From Papilionanthe hookeriana x Papilionanthe teres (taxonomy: Eukaryota; Streptophyta; Magnoliopsida; Asparagales; Orchidaceae): DNA of 64,000 nt. Location of the stretch: NCBI GenBank assembly GCA_022702705.1, contig CM040423.1:125191852-125255851 (forward strand). The letters are read 5' to 3'. Under the pieces are notes generated by a model. It was not told where the DNA came from. It ran no database searches and worked only from the letters and a program-made list of their open reading frames with translations. Shown piece by piece: positions 1-10,111 of this stretch. Positions within the stretch are counted from its first letter, which is position 1, and every line of letters begins with the position of its first letter. The position numbers and the translations under genes are program-made.

Positions 1-1
1 A

Positions 2-310
2 CATATAGACCATCATGATTTTGTTAGACCTTTCTGCATAGTGTCTTTTGTCAACCAGTGCAATATCATGTTCGGATCTGACCTCCGGATAGCAGGCCCC
101 GGTGAGTTCCAAGGGCCAGTAGAGATACCACTACCGGTAGGTTCCGTCATGGTGTTAAAAGGGAATGGAGCGGACATCACAAAGCATTGCATTCCAGGAG
201 TGTCTGTTGAGCGGATCTCTGTTACTTTCAGAAGGATCAACAACAGAAAAATGCCTTTCCACTTTTAGCCAGATCCAGAGATAGAGAGAATCCGGCCTTA
301 CGAGTTGTGA
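2..310 (+). pseudogene. ALKBH9-like: ALKBH9-type RNA demethylase (AlkB-like 2OG-Fe(II) oxygenase), C-terminal catalytic fragment
   Basis: The frame open from the window edge encodes the end of an AlkB-type dioxygenase core. In this family the enzyme removes methyl groups, such as m6A, from RNA using Fe(II) and 2-oxoglutarate. Visible residues are the iron-binding His-Ile-Asp (HxD) at 2-10, the distal iron His in a Lys-His-Cys context at 185-187, and the Arg pair that binds 2-oxoglutarate (first Arg at 212-214, in a RISVTFRR context). The motifs HDFVRPF and LPVGSVMVLKGNGAD are typical of the plant ALKBH9 subgroup. A TAG at 266-268 ends the frame, but family-like sequence (PDPEIERIRPYEL) continues in frame for 13 codons to a TGA at 308-310. 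The TAG therefore looks premature. The 5' part lies outside the window. It could be the last exon of a decayed gene, a retrocopy, or a fragment picked up by the neighbouring retroelement. Family assignment is firm; the pseudogene call is an inference. Confidence 0.82.
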
Positions 311-1039
311 GTTACTTGGGAGATAGCTCACCTTCAATGCACATCCATACAGCATTTCTGTCAAGGATGACTTTGAAGGTGATGTTATTGTCCATGTATC
401 TCATTATTCAAACATGGATTTTGACAGCTGCTTTTAGAAGAAACTTGAAGAGTCTTACACAATCCTTTTTGGATTTATATGGATTGTATGAGATATTAAA
501 TTCTTAAAGAAAATATCATGATGTTTTGGATCAAGATGTATGATGTATTTTCAATAAGATTGGAATGAAAGTGACTATGTCATGTTTTGCCTTCACCTCT
601 TTTTGTGCAAATTGACTGGGAAACGCCATTAAATTAAAAGAATGTCGAGCAAAGAACAAAGGGAAAATGAAAATAAACGAGGACTCTTTTAAGAATCTAA
701 ATGTCAAAATGAATTCTAAACTGACACGAACTCTAAATATTTTTGAAATTGAATCACCAAAAGGAATGAAATGAATTTAAATCTCAATCTGAATTCTTCG
801 ATCTGAATCCTTCAATTATTCTTCAAAAAAAAATCTGTTTGAAGCTCTTCTGAAATTCAAATCTTTTCCTCGACTTGTCACCAGGTCGAGTCTTTTCGGC
901 TTGGTACACTTACCAGTTCTTTTTAAATCTTTTCTCTGCATGTTAGAGGATCGACTAGTGCTATTGACACGGAGCTACAAACTTTGTTCGGTTTGGTTCT
1001 GATGGCATGGGATTGGGTCCCTCTTCATACAGATAAACT
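311..1039. other. AT-rich DNA with no recognisable gene
   Basis: I see no supportable gene here. A 66-codon frame at 307-507 shows no family features. From about 640 the sequence is A-rich with many short 'aatctaaa/gaattcaaat' words and leads into the minisatellite. Its position just ahead of a long LTR fits the 3' untranslated part of an old retroelement, but no coding remnant proves this. Confidence 0.5.
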
Positions 1040-1470
1040 TTTGAGGCTGGAGCCGAACATCCAGTTTTCTTCGAGACTAGAGTCTAACTTCTAGTTCTCA
1101 TTAAATCTTCGAGATTGGAACCAGTTTCCATTTCTCATTAAATATTCGAGATTTGAACCAGTTTCCATTTCTCATTAAATCTTCGAGATTGGAACCAGTT
1201 TCCATTTCTCATTAAATCTTCGAGATTGGAACCAGTTTCCATTTCTCATTAAACCTTCGAGACTGGAACCAGATTCCAGTTCTCTTTAGACCTTCGAGGC
1301 TGGAACCCGATTCCAGTTCTCTTTAAACTTTCGAGATCAGTACCTAAATTCTGATTCTCATCCTTTTCAATCGATACTTAAACTCCGATTCTCACTCCGA
1401 GGCTGGTACCTAAATTCCAGTTCTCTTCGCAATCCCGAGGTTGGAACCTAGGTTCCAGTTCTCATTTCAA
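1040..1470 (+). repeat. 37-bp minisatellite with inverted repeats inside each unit
   Basis: The word CGAG recurs at 1072, 1110, 1147, 1184, 1221, 1258, 1295 and 1332, a period of 37 bp (38 once). Degenerate units follow at about 1372, 1398 and 1436. The typical unit is CGAGATTGGAACCAG followed by TTTCCATTTCTCATTAAAT. The TGGAACC...GGTTCCA portion is self-complementary; at 1442-1457 it is a perfect 16-bp palindrome. The middle units (1110-1257) are nearly identical and the outer ones are diverged. Ogre-type elements are known to carry tandem repeats in the region just before the 3' LTR, and this array ends about 350 bp before LTR1. Confidence 0.88.
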
Positions 1471-1824
1471 ATCCAGATTTCCTTGTATTGATTCTAATTT
1501 AAACCTCAATCAAAATTCAAACTCAGAACAAATCGAAATCTAAACTCACACATTTAAAAAAAACTCGAAATAGAAAATGAAATGAAATCTAAATCAAATT
1601 TCCCCAGATCTTATGATCTGGAATTCACCTCCTTTTCTTTTCCCAGTGAGAGTTCAGGGATCTCCAGTCTTGGAGATATACTCGATACTCCCCAGTGGAA
1701 ATTTGTTTCTACTCTGTTCTAAGTGTGTCACATAGATGTCTGTGTTGGTTTTGTTGATCTCTTCGGTCAATGCCAATACGCACGGTGTGCTTGGTTAGCA
1801 TAGCACACCTATTGAGGGTCCATT
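1471..1824. other. Non-coding stretch upstream of LTR1
   Basis: No gene is visible. A perfect 7-bp stem with a 4-nt loop (CCAGATC-TTAT-GATCTGG) lies at 1604-1621. The bases before the LTR start at 1825 do not form a convincing polypurine tract, so whether this is the internal 3' end of an element whose 3' LTR is LTR1 stays open. Confidence 0.45.
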
Positions 1825-4155
1825 TGTTGACCTCATTTTTGATGAGGTCTTTTCTCTTCTCTCTCCTTAGTACTTAGGATCTAGCCTTAGGCTTTCCCTT
1901 TGACTATCTTAGAGGACTAGAAATGGAATCCACCACTTAGAAATTTAAACACCTCTTAACTCCCTGCAAACCCCATAAGTTTGATTGTAAACCCCCAAGT
2001 CACTTGGAGGGTTAAGATGAAATGTGGAGGTTTAAAGGATGAGTTCCCTATAGGATTCTTTGGCCTTAGGACTACCCTGGGAAGACTGGTCTTGTGAGGG
2101 TTAACTTGCACACACATTACACTTTCACACATTCCAATCCTAAAACCATTCATGCCTAGCTTGACTTCCTGACTCATGTAGGTAATTCATATGGATTGAC
2201 CTTAACCCTTAGGCCCTTGGCTAAGAGGGTTAGGAACAACATAGTGAATGCCTCAAATGAGTCCTCTCATGGCTCTTATGGGTTTGATATGGCTTCATGG
2301 CTCAACCAAAGTGATTCCATTCTACTCAAACTTGATCAATCTTTATTGTTTCAAAATTTCAATTTTTGACCCCCGGGGCCCTACACCCACCAAACCTACC
2401 AAATGTCCTTGAAACTACCCAAAATTTGAAAAATTGCCTAAATTAACCAAAATTCCTTAAAATCACTCCTAAAAATTCCCACCATTCAAATTGATCATTC
2501 TTAGACAAATATACCAAAATTTCCAAAAATACCCCCCAATACCCCCCAAATACCTAAAATGCCATTCTTAACCAAAAATTCCATAAATTCCAAAAATTCC
2601 CAGAAAATTCCAGAAAATTACAAATATTCTAAATTTTATTTTGTTTAACTACACCATAGGTCAATTTTGTCAATTTAATCCACTTTTATGAAAACTCCCA
2701 ATTTGACCCATTTTTAACCCAAGTGGACCCAATGTCAAACTAAATCAACCCAATTGACCTCAACTTTGACCTAATTCAATTTTAAACTTCAATTCAATAT
2801 CCCCAATATCAATTTAGACTAAATCCAATTCTAATTTGAAGCCTAAAGCCCATATTTTGGCCATGACCTAAACCTAGCCCAAACCAACCTAATTCAACTC
2901 CAATTAACCCCAAATCTTCTCTGAAACCTTTCTAACATCCCTCACAAGCAAAACACTAACAAGATTTACCCCAAATTTGAACCTAAACTCCACCCAAACC
3001 TAACCCAAAACCAAAATCTCCATTTTTGGCCTAAACCCAAACCTAGCCCAATTGGGCCCAAATCTCAAAATCAAAGCCAAACATAAGTTGAAAACTGTTT
3101 GTGACACTCCCATAAGCATTTCTCAACATTAATTTTACATCAAATCCAACCTTAGCCCAACCTTAGCCCAAGTTAGCCCAATTTGACACACTTTGGCCCA
3201 TTTACCAAAAAAGTCCAAATTAAATCCAATCCCACTCTAAATGACACCAAACCTTTTCTAAAGTGTTCATGACACATCCCTAAACTAAACCCAAAATTTG
3301 GCCTAATCCTTCACAAAATTTCCATCCACAAATTTGTTTTCAAACCTAAAGGCCCACTTTCTTAAACCATCCTAAAAGCCCATTTTTACCAAATCCAAAG
3401 GCCCAAAATCAATTCAAAGCCTAATGACACTTTCACCTCATCAACCCTTTGATTTAAATCACTCCCTACGTTTAAAATTCATCATTAAGCTTTTCTAAAC
3501 TAAGTCATGTACCAAATTACCCCTAAATATCCAAAATCCTTAAAACCCATTTCCATGAAATTTACTAAGCCTGGCCCCAAGCCAAATGAAGCCATGGAGC
3601 CATGCACAATCCATATGCAAGCCATGAGGAGCCCTTTCCAACTCACCAACCCACTAATGGCAAAGGAGTGGATTACTTTCTTAAACCTTCACTGAAATTT
3701 TTTAACCCCATTCATGTTAAACTTTAACCAAAATTAGCCACATCACCTTGGATGGGGACTTCCCCACCCCTTCCTAGCTGACCCAACTGATCCCCTTCAG
3801 CCCAAATCAAGTCATGGGGGGTGAACCTAGCCCAAATACATGAGTTGAACAAAACCGAGCCAAAATGAGCCTTCCCCCATTCCATTTAAATCAAGCTCAT
3901 TATACATGTCCATGGCCAATTGACTGCACTAAAACCCAGCCCTGACCTTCCTGAACTTGAGAGTGACCTGACCCTAGCCGGCCAGCCACCACTGCCGCCG
4001 GAAACCACTAGGCCGAGAGAGCCCATGTGAGCCAGTTTTTGAATTCTACCTTGCTGACTTGTCCCAAGCCTAATGGTCACCGTGGTTGTTCTTCTCCTCA
4101 CCAGAGTAGTTGATCCAAGCCATTAAAGCCCCCTGGGAAGCCCTCCAGCCACCTC

Positions 4156-4163
4156 TATTTAAA
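4156..4163 (+). promoter_or_regulatory. LTR1 TATA box
   Basis: TATTTAAA is followed by an ACC-rich stretch and preceded by a GC-rich segment with GCCGGCCAGCCACC. The same arrangement occurs at 49558 in LTR2 and at 12104 in the third LTR fragment, so it is conserved between diverged copies. It probably sets the U3/R boundary about 30 bp downstream. Confidence 0.72.
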
Positions 4164-4580
4164 CCACACCACCTCTCGCCCAAAGGAGGTGTATAACCAA
4201 ATCCTACTGAAACTCTGTCAAAATTGTTCCAGACCACTCTCCACACATAGAGCACTTGATCCCCATTGGATTCCAGCCCCAATTTCCCCCAGCTGAGCTC
4301 AATTTCTGAGTTCAAATTCAAGCCCAAAACCAGGACATCTCCCAAACCTCCACCAAATCCAAATTAAACTCACCCACACCTGCACAAGACCAAGAGAAGG
4401 AGTTACCCAGTGAATGCCCCCTCTCCAGGCCACCCAGTTACTCTAGCCTCCAAGCTTTGAAATTGGTTGTGGACACTTTCATACCTAGACAATTCCCCAG
4501 AGCTAGAGACTTCATATGGAGCTTCCTTAGGTGCAACCGAAGGTGACACAACTCTCTGATTGAAGCTACACTTCTCAGAG

Positions 4581-4590
4581 CAAAGGTATG
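4581..4590 (+). promoter_or_regulatory. Conserved splice-donor-like site in the LTR1 leader
   Basis: The sequence GAGCAAAG|GTATG has its GT at 4586-4587. It matches the site at 49989 in LTR2 and sits about 430 bp downstream of the TATA box, inside the predicted transcribed leader. It resembles a plant 5' splice site (AG|GTAT). Use in splicing is inferred only. Confidence 0.4.
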
Positions 4591-6782
4591 GATCATTCCT
4601 TCCTCCCGAGCTTTCAGCAATTCTCCATTTCATTTCAGTTAATTTCATGGCATGTAAACCATATGGATGTGTTCATCTCCTCAAGATGAATCCATAGAGC
4701 ACAAGAACATGAAAATCCATTCAGAAATGACAGAGTTCTTAGGGTTTTAGTGTGGACGGTCACAGGTGCACACCAGTCGTAGACGATGACCAGGCGCCGT
4801 TCGATCGTGTTTGTATCGGTTGAACGGCTCAGATTGCGTCGGATCAGAGGAAGGAGAGAGACAGCGGGACGCGTGGTGGATGACTCAGATGTCGGCATCA
4901 AATAGGAGCACGCCACGTGGTCTTTCGATCCGCCATAGGTTGACGCAGCGCTGAGTCGGATAAGTAGATAAATAGGATTTTTTCTATTTATTTAAATACC
5001 CAGAACTTAGAATATCCATATCTTTGTGTAGAAAAATCAAAAAAATAAAGTAAAAATACTCTCTTGCTCAGTGAACAGAGGAGAATAATGTGGAAAAGAA
5101 ATCAAGTTATTTTGATGAGTATTTTATTTTTAAAATAATTATTTACTCATTTCAGTATTTTGATTCTCCATTTGCATAGAAAATTCACCATGGCATGAGA
5201 CCTAGGACACTTGAAGCCTCTAATCTTGGGAACATTCCTTGAATTTTTCAAGGTCAGAGGCCATCTCTATGAAAAGTAATGTATTTTTCAAGTTTATGTC
5301 ACCATTTTTGGTATTTTAATTCCAATAATTAGCATATTGCTCAATAAATTCTAGAAAAATTTGGGGAAGTTTCTTAGGACCAGAGAACCCTAGATTAATT
5401 ATATTTTGAGTTAACTCATTAAAAATAACCCTAATTAACCTAATTACTCAAAACTTAATTTTAATTAATTAGGATTAACCTCACATTAAAATAACTTGAA
5501 ATTAATTCTTCATTTATCTTTAGGATACAGAGAACCTTGCATAAAATTTTGAAGCTAATTGGAAATGATTAGCCCCACTAGATGAATTAATTAAGCCACA
5601 AGATCAAAATTAAACTTTAAAAATTCATAACTCCAAAAATACATTTCAAAAGTTCACCAAATTGGTTTTGTGGGTACTCTAATATCAGAGGAGCCTACAA
5701 AAATTAAAATTGGAATTTTCTAAAATTTTTCATTTTTAATGATATATTTAATATTTTAATAATTAAAAAATAATAAAATCACAAAAATAATAAAAATCAT
5801 AAAAATGTCACATTTTGACTCCTAATCACTTAGGAACAAACTAAATATTTTTCCCAAGTCTCAAAGTAAAGATATTGAATTTTAAATGCTTAAAACAATT
5901 TTTAATATTAAAAAATGTATTTTCCAACCTTTTCACTAAATTAATTTCAATAAATCAAAGAAAAATCAGAAAATTGTAAAATTTGTTTCTCTAAACTCCT
6001 TGAGGTGAAAGAGATTTAAAAAAATATAAAATCCACTTTTCAAATTCAATTTTATTTTACAATTAATTAACACTCCAAAACTCAATATAAATATAATAAA
6101 TAAAATATAACTTAAAAAATCACCAAAATTAGTCGAAGTGGTCCTCTAATCATTAGAAATATTCAATAATTTTCTTAAGGACATAAACCTTACTTTGGTC
6201 ATGTTGTGGAATTTTCCTTGAAATCCCTTTTTTTTCACTAAAAATAATTATATAAATAAATTAAATTCAGAAAAATCACATTGTCTCCTCTAATATCTTA
6301 ATTGACATATGAGTGAAGTGACATAAAAATTTTAAGTTCATTTGATCTAAATTTAGTGAGTTATGAAATAAATAAGCCTAAAAGAGCATAAATGTAATTA
6401 AAAAAATTTAAACCCCTTTATTAAAATTTTAAGTTTTCTTAAAATGGAGGGTAAAATATTTGATTTTATCTTTCTTGAATGATTGAAACTTTGGGAAATT
6501 AAAAGGGTAGGAACCCATTAATCACTTTTAATAAACAAAAAATGAAACTTTAATTATTTAAATAAATTTAAACTTTGGAAGATTAATGAAAATTTGAATT
6601 ATTAAAAATAGGGATATAACTTGAGAGGATGTTGATTCTCTAATAAAAAAATCCCTAAATAAGTCACTTCTATAATATTTAACTCTTAATTAATATTAAA
6701 ATGATAATCCAAACTAAGTAAATTAAAAATAAAAAAATACAACCCATAAATTAAAGAAAAGCTTAAAATGTTAAGTGGTTTA

Positions 6783-6965
6783 GCAATTAAATTAAATTAA
6801 ATTAAAATTAAATTAAATTAAATTAGGTAAAAATTAAATTAAAATTAAAATTAAATTAAATTAAAATTAAATTAACATTTTAACAATTAAGTTAAATTAA
6901 AATTATTAAAATTAATTTAAATTATGTTAAATTCAATTAAATTAAATTTAAAATATATTAAATTA
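6783..6965 (+). repeat. ATTAA/AAATT pentanucleotide-rich tract in LTR1
   Basis: This is a run of ATTAA-type pentamers with interruptions. A longer counterpart lies at 52080-52460 in LTR2, so the tract belongs to the LTR family and has changed length in each copy. A (TA)n run follows at about 7287-7305. Confidence 0.8.
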
Positions 6966-7341
6966 ACATCATTCAATAATAAAAGTAAAACAAATTTAAA
7001 ATATTAAGATCACCTAAAATTAAACCCTGCTTAATTTCTTTGTATTAAGTATGGGAATTTGTCGGCTTATAAAGTTGGTTCGCAGACCAAATGGATGTCA
7101 CAAATCTTCTAGTTTATTTAACCGAGCCCCATCATCAAGCAGTGTGTCTATTCTTTAGGATAGATATACGATTTGTGGTCCGGTGCTCGTTTATATAAAC
7201 TATTTGGGATGTTAGATCAGTTTGATTTCATATCTTAAAATTTTCAAACTTAAAATTTTTTTAAAATCAAATACTACTTTCTAAATTATATATATATATA
7301 TATATTTAAATTAAATTTAAAATCTAAAAAATCTGCCGACA

Positions 7342-7391
7342 TCTTCTGTAGGTGACCCCTTTTCAAAACAGAATCTAAAAATATGCCGATA
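7342..7391 (+). repeat. Duplicated LTR end at the LTR1/satellite junction
   Basis: Just past the LTR end at 7341 (TCTAAAAAATCTGCCGACA) lies a 50-bp piece that ends in a near copy of the same terminus (TCTAAAAATATGCCGATA, to 7391). The satellite begins at once after it. The piece may be the start of an internal region (it begins TCTTC-TGTAGGTGACCCC, a poor primer-site match) or a leftover of a second LTR end. Confidence 0.55.
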
Positions 7392-8092
7392 GAGAGGTTT
7401 AAAATGATTTTGGTGATGAAATGATAAATTTTGGGTCATAGTGGCATTTGAGGAATTTTTGGGATTTTGGCTAATTTTGGGATATTTGGGGTGATTTGGG
7501 CAATTTGAATAAAGTTTAGAATGATTTTTGTGAAAACATACGAATTTGGAGATTTTTAGAATTTTTAGGTTTTTAAGGGCATTTTGGTAATTTTGGAGAA
7601 ATTTTGATGAAACATGGGTCATTTTGGTAGTTTTAGAGAATATAGAGAATTTGGCTTGTATTAAGGAATGTAGAGTATTTTAGATCAATTGGGTAGTTTG
7701 GAGAGTTTTAAATGATTTTGGTGAAGAATTGAGAATTTTTGAAACATAGGGACGTTTTTGGAATTTTTGTGATTTTGGCTAATTTTGGGGATTTGGGGTG
7801 AATTTGGATAATTTGAATAATTTCGAGTGGATTAGAATGTTTTTTGGTTTAATCTTAGAAACTAGAGATTTTTTGGATTTTAGTGTTTTAAGGGCATCTT
7901 AGTAATTTTAGAGAATTTTGTTGAAAATTGCGTTATTTTGGTACTATTGGAGAACTTTGAGCAATTTGACATGTTCTAAGGAATTTGGAGTATTTTAGAC
8001 CAATTGCATAATTTGTAGAGGTTTAAAATGATTTCAGTGAAGAAATGATAATTTTTTAGCCATAGGGGCATTTTGGAAACCATCTAAGGCGA
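7392..8092 (+). repeat. Satellite array, block A (about 2 monomers)
   Basis: GT-rich satellite with a period of roughly 310-320 bp begins mid-monomer at GAGAGGTTTAAAATG, directly after LTR1. The marker words TTTAGATCAATTGGGTA and TAATTTGGAGAGGTTTAAAA recur once per monomer. The block is cut at CATAGGGGCATTTTGG, where the LINE begins. Frames inside it on either strand are by-products of the repeat, not genes. Confidence 0.9.
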
Positions 8093-9473
8093 CTCTCTCT
8101 AAACTTTTTAATATTATTTTAAAAACTAAAATGATGCCTGAGAGTGGAGAAAGAGCATTTTGGTCCCCATTTTTAAGAATAAAGGAGATGCACAAGAGTG
8201 TGCAAATTATAAAGGAATTAAATTGATGTGTCATAGTTTAAAATTATGGGAGGGTAATTAAACATAGGTTAAGACGTATTACAAAGGTTTCTCATAATAA
8301 ATTTGGATTTATGTCGGGCAGGTCTACCATGGAAGCTATACATTTATTGAGAAGTTTGATGGAGAAGTACAGAGATAATAATGAGGATCTACATTTGATT
8401 TTTATTGATTTAGAAAAAGCTTACGATAAGGTTCCTAGAAATGTTCTTTGGAGAGTCCTTGAGCAGAAAGGTGTTGATATGACTTATATTTAAGTCATTA
8501 AAGATATGTATGCTAGAGCTGTTACATGTGTTCAAACTGAAGGAGGATTGACCAAATATTTTACTATTTCTCTTGGTTTACATCAAGGATCAGCTTTAAG
8601 CCCATATCTTTTTGTATTATTTATGGATGGTCTTACTGGGCATTTACAAGAGGATGTACCTTGGTATTTGCTTTTTGCTGATGATATCCTCCTTGTGGAT
8701 AAGACAAGAGAAAAAGTCCCGGAAAACTTGATTTATGGAGGTCTACATTGGAGTCTATAGGTCTTAGTTTGAGTAGAACTAAAACTGAATACATGGAATG
8801 TAATTTTAGTAATAGTAGGTCTAGTGACAGAAGTGTAACTTTGGGTGATCAAATTATTAAAAGGTGTGAACGATTTAGATATCTCGGATCCATTGTTCAA
8901 AACGATCGTGATATTGATGTGGATGTTAATAGTAGAATTCAGGTTGTTTGCTTGAAGTGGAGGAATGCGTCCGAACTATTGTGTGATAGAAAAGTATCGC
9001 TTAGACTGAAAGGAATATTTTATAAGATGGTGGTGAGACCTTCAATGCTCTATGGTGTTGAATGTTGACCTTTAAAAGAGAAGCATAATGTTAAGTTAAG
9101 TGTTACCGAAATGAGAATGACTAGGTGGATGAACGGCTTTACACTTAGAGACAAAATGCGAAATGAATTTATCTGTAATAGGGTTGATGTTGCACCAGTA
9201 ATGGATAAAATTAGAGAGAGTCACCTTTGCTGGTTTGGTCACTTTAAGCGTCGACCACCTGATGATCCGATTAGGAGAGTAGATGTTTTAAATACAACTT
9301 ATGTTAAGAAAGGCAGAGGTAGACCTAGGAAAACTTGGGCTTATTGCATAAAAAATGATCTTAATTTATTAGAATTAAACAAAAAATTGACACTAAATAG
9401 GACGAAATGGAGAAAAAAAGATTCATGTAGCCGACCCAACTTAGTGGGATTAAGGCTTTATTGTTGTTGTTGG
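8093..9473 (+). mobile_element. 5'-truncated plant RTE-type LINE inserted in the satellite
   Basis: This is the 3' third of a non-LTR retrotransposon. It starts abruptly within the reverse transcriptase domain and ends with the plant RTE signature GTAGCCGACCCAACTTAGTGG near 9427-9447, then a (TTG)n tail at 9461-9473. Satellite flanks it on both sides in the same phase, with about 20 bp of monomer lost at the junction. This shows insertion into an existing array. 5' truncation is usual for LINEs copied by target-primed reverse transcription. I could not define a clear target-site duplication. Confidence 0.9.
8094..9449 (+). pseudogene. RTE LINE reverse transcriptase (ORF2) remnant
   Basis: The frames read as the RT palm and C-terminal part of a plant RTE ORF2. 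FGFMSGRSTMEAIHLL precedes LIFIDLEKAYDKVPR (catalytic Asp in FIDLEKAYD), then GLHQGSALSPYLF and the catalytic FADD box at 8674-8685. After the core come SLSRTKTEYM, a KRCERFRYLG motif and a C-terminal GRGRPRKTW motif. The frame is broken by a stop at 8491-8493, a shift near 8730-8750, a TGA at 9066-9068 in a position where the family usually has Trp, and several shifts between 8150 and 8300. There is no endonuclease domain, because the copy is truncated. It cannot be active. Confidence 0.9.
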
Positions 9474-10111
9474 ATAATTTTTGGAGATTTGGAGTGAATT
9501 TAGAAAATTTGAATAATTTGAAGTGGTTTAGATTGATTTTTGGAGAAATCTTAAGAATTTGGAGGTTTTTTGGGATTTTAATGGTTTTAAGGGCATTTTA
9601 ATCAATTTTGGAAAATATTGGTACAAATTGGGTTTTTTTTGGGTAGTTTCGGAGAATTTAGACAAATTTGGCTAGTCTAAGGAATGTGGAGTTTTTTAGA
9701 TAAATTGTGTGATTTGAAATGATTTAAAATGATTTTAGTGAGTAAATGAGATTTTTTTTGGCCATATGAGCATTTTGAGAATTTTTGGGATTTTGGCTAA
9801 TTTTGGGAGATTTTGGTTGAATTTGGCGAATTTTAATAATTTGGAATGGGTTTTAATGATTTTTATGTAATCTTAAGAATTTGGATATTTTTTGGATTTT
9901 TAGGTCTTTTAAGGGTATTCTGGTAATTTTGGAGAATTTGGGTGAAAACTTTGTTATTTTTGTAGTTTTGGAGAATTTAGGGCAATATGGCTAGTTTTAA
10001 GGAATTTAGAGTATTTTGGATTAGTTAGGTAATTTGGAGAGGTTTAAAATCATTTCGGTGAAGAAATGAGCCCATAAGAGCATTTTGAGAATTTTTAGGA
10101 TTTCTGCAAAT
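9474..10111 (+). repeat. Satellite array, block B (about 2 monomers)
   Basis: The satellite resumes after the LINE at GATAATTTTTGGAGATTTGGAGTG, in the same orientation as block A, and is cut at ATTTCTGCAAAT by the third LTR fragment. The monomers are diverged from the consensus to a degree similar to that of block A. Confidence 0.88.

Larger units (their letters stand above)
1825..7391 (+). mobile_element. LTR1: very long LTR of a Tat/Ogre-type Ty3/gypsy element
   Basis: It starts TGTTGACC and ends with GCCGACA at 7341, or with a second, mutated end GCCGATA at 7391. It aligns along its length with the LTR at 47369-54537. The shared order is: a start block with TAGTACTTAGGATCTAGCC, an A+C-rich U3, a GC-rich promoter, a TATA box, a GC-rich island, an AT-rich tail, an ATTAA tract, a (TA)n run and the terminal block. 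By eye, identity is about 80% over much of U3 and near 90% in the last 350 bp. LTR1 lacks about 1.7 kb present in LTR2 (52470-54210). I found no target-site duplication: the flanks are ...CCATT and GAGAG. It may be a solo LTR or the 3' LTR of an element lying to the left. Small frames inside it are not convincing genes. Confidence 0.87.

Noticed and set aside
2..268. AlkB domain of a plant RNA virus integrated in the genome
   Set aside because: Some plant RNA viruses carry AlkB domains, but this sequence has the motifs of the plant ALKBH9 group and no replicase sequence next to it.
307..507. 66-codon plus-strand frame after the ALKBH9-like fragment
   Set aside because: No recognisable motif and no clear continuation of the ALKBH9 reading; probably chance.
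1040..1470. CRISPR-like array
   Set aside because: The 37-bp units are contiguous and have no unique spacers; it is an ordinary minisatellite in eukaryotic DNA.
8093..9473. Possible intact or active LINE
   Set aside because: It has no 5' end or endonuclease, and it contains stops and frameshifts in RT.
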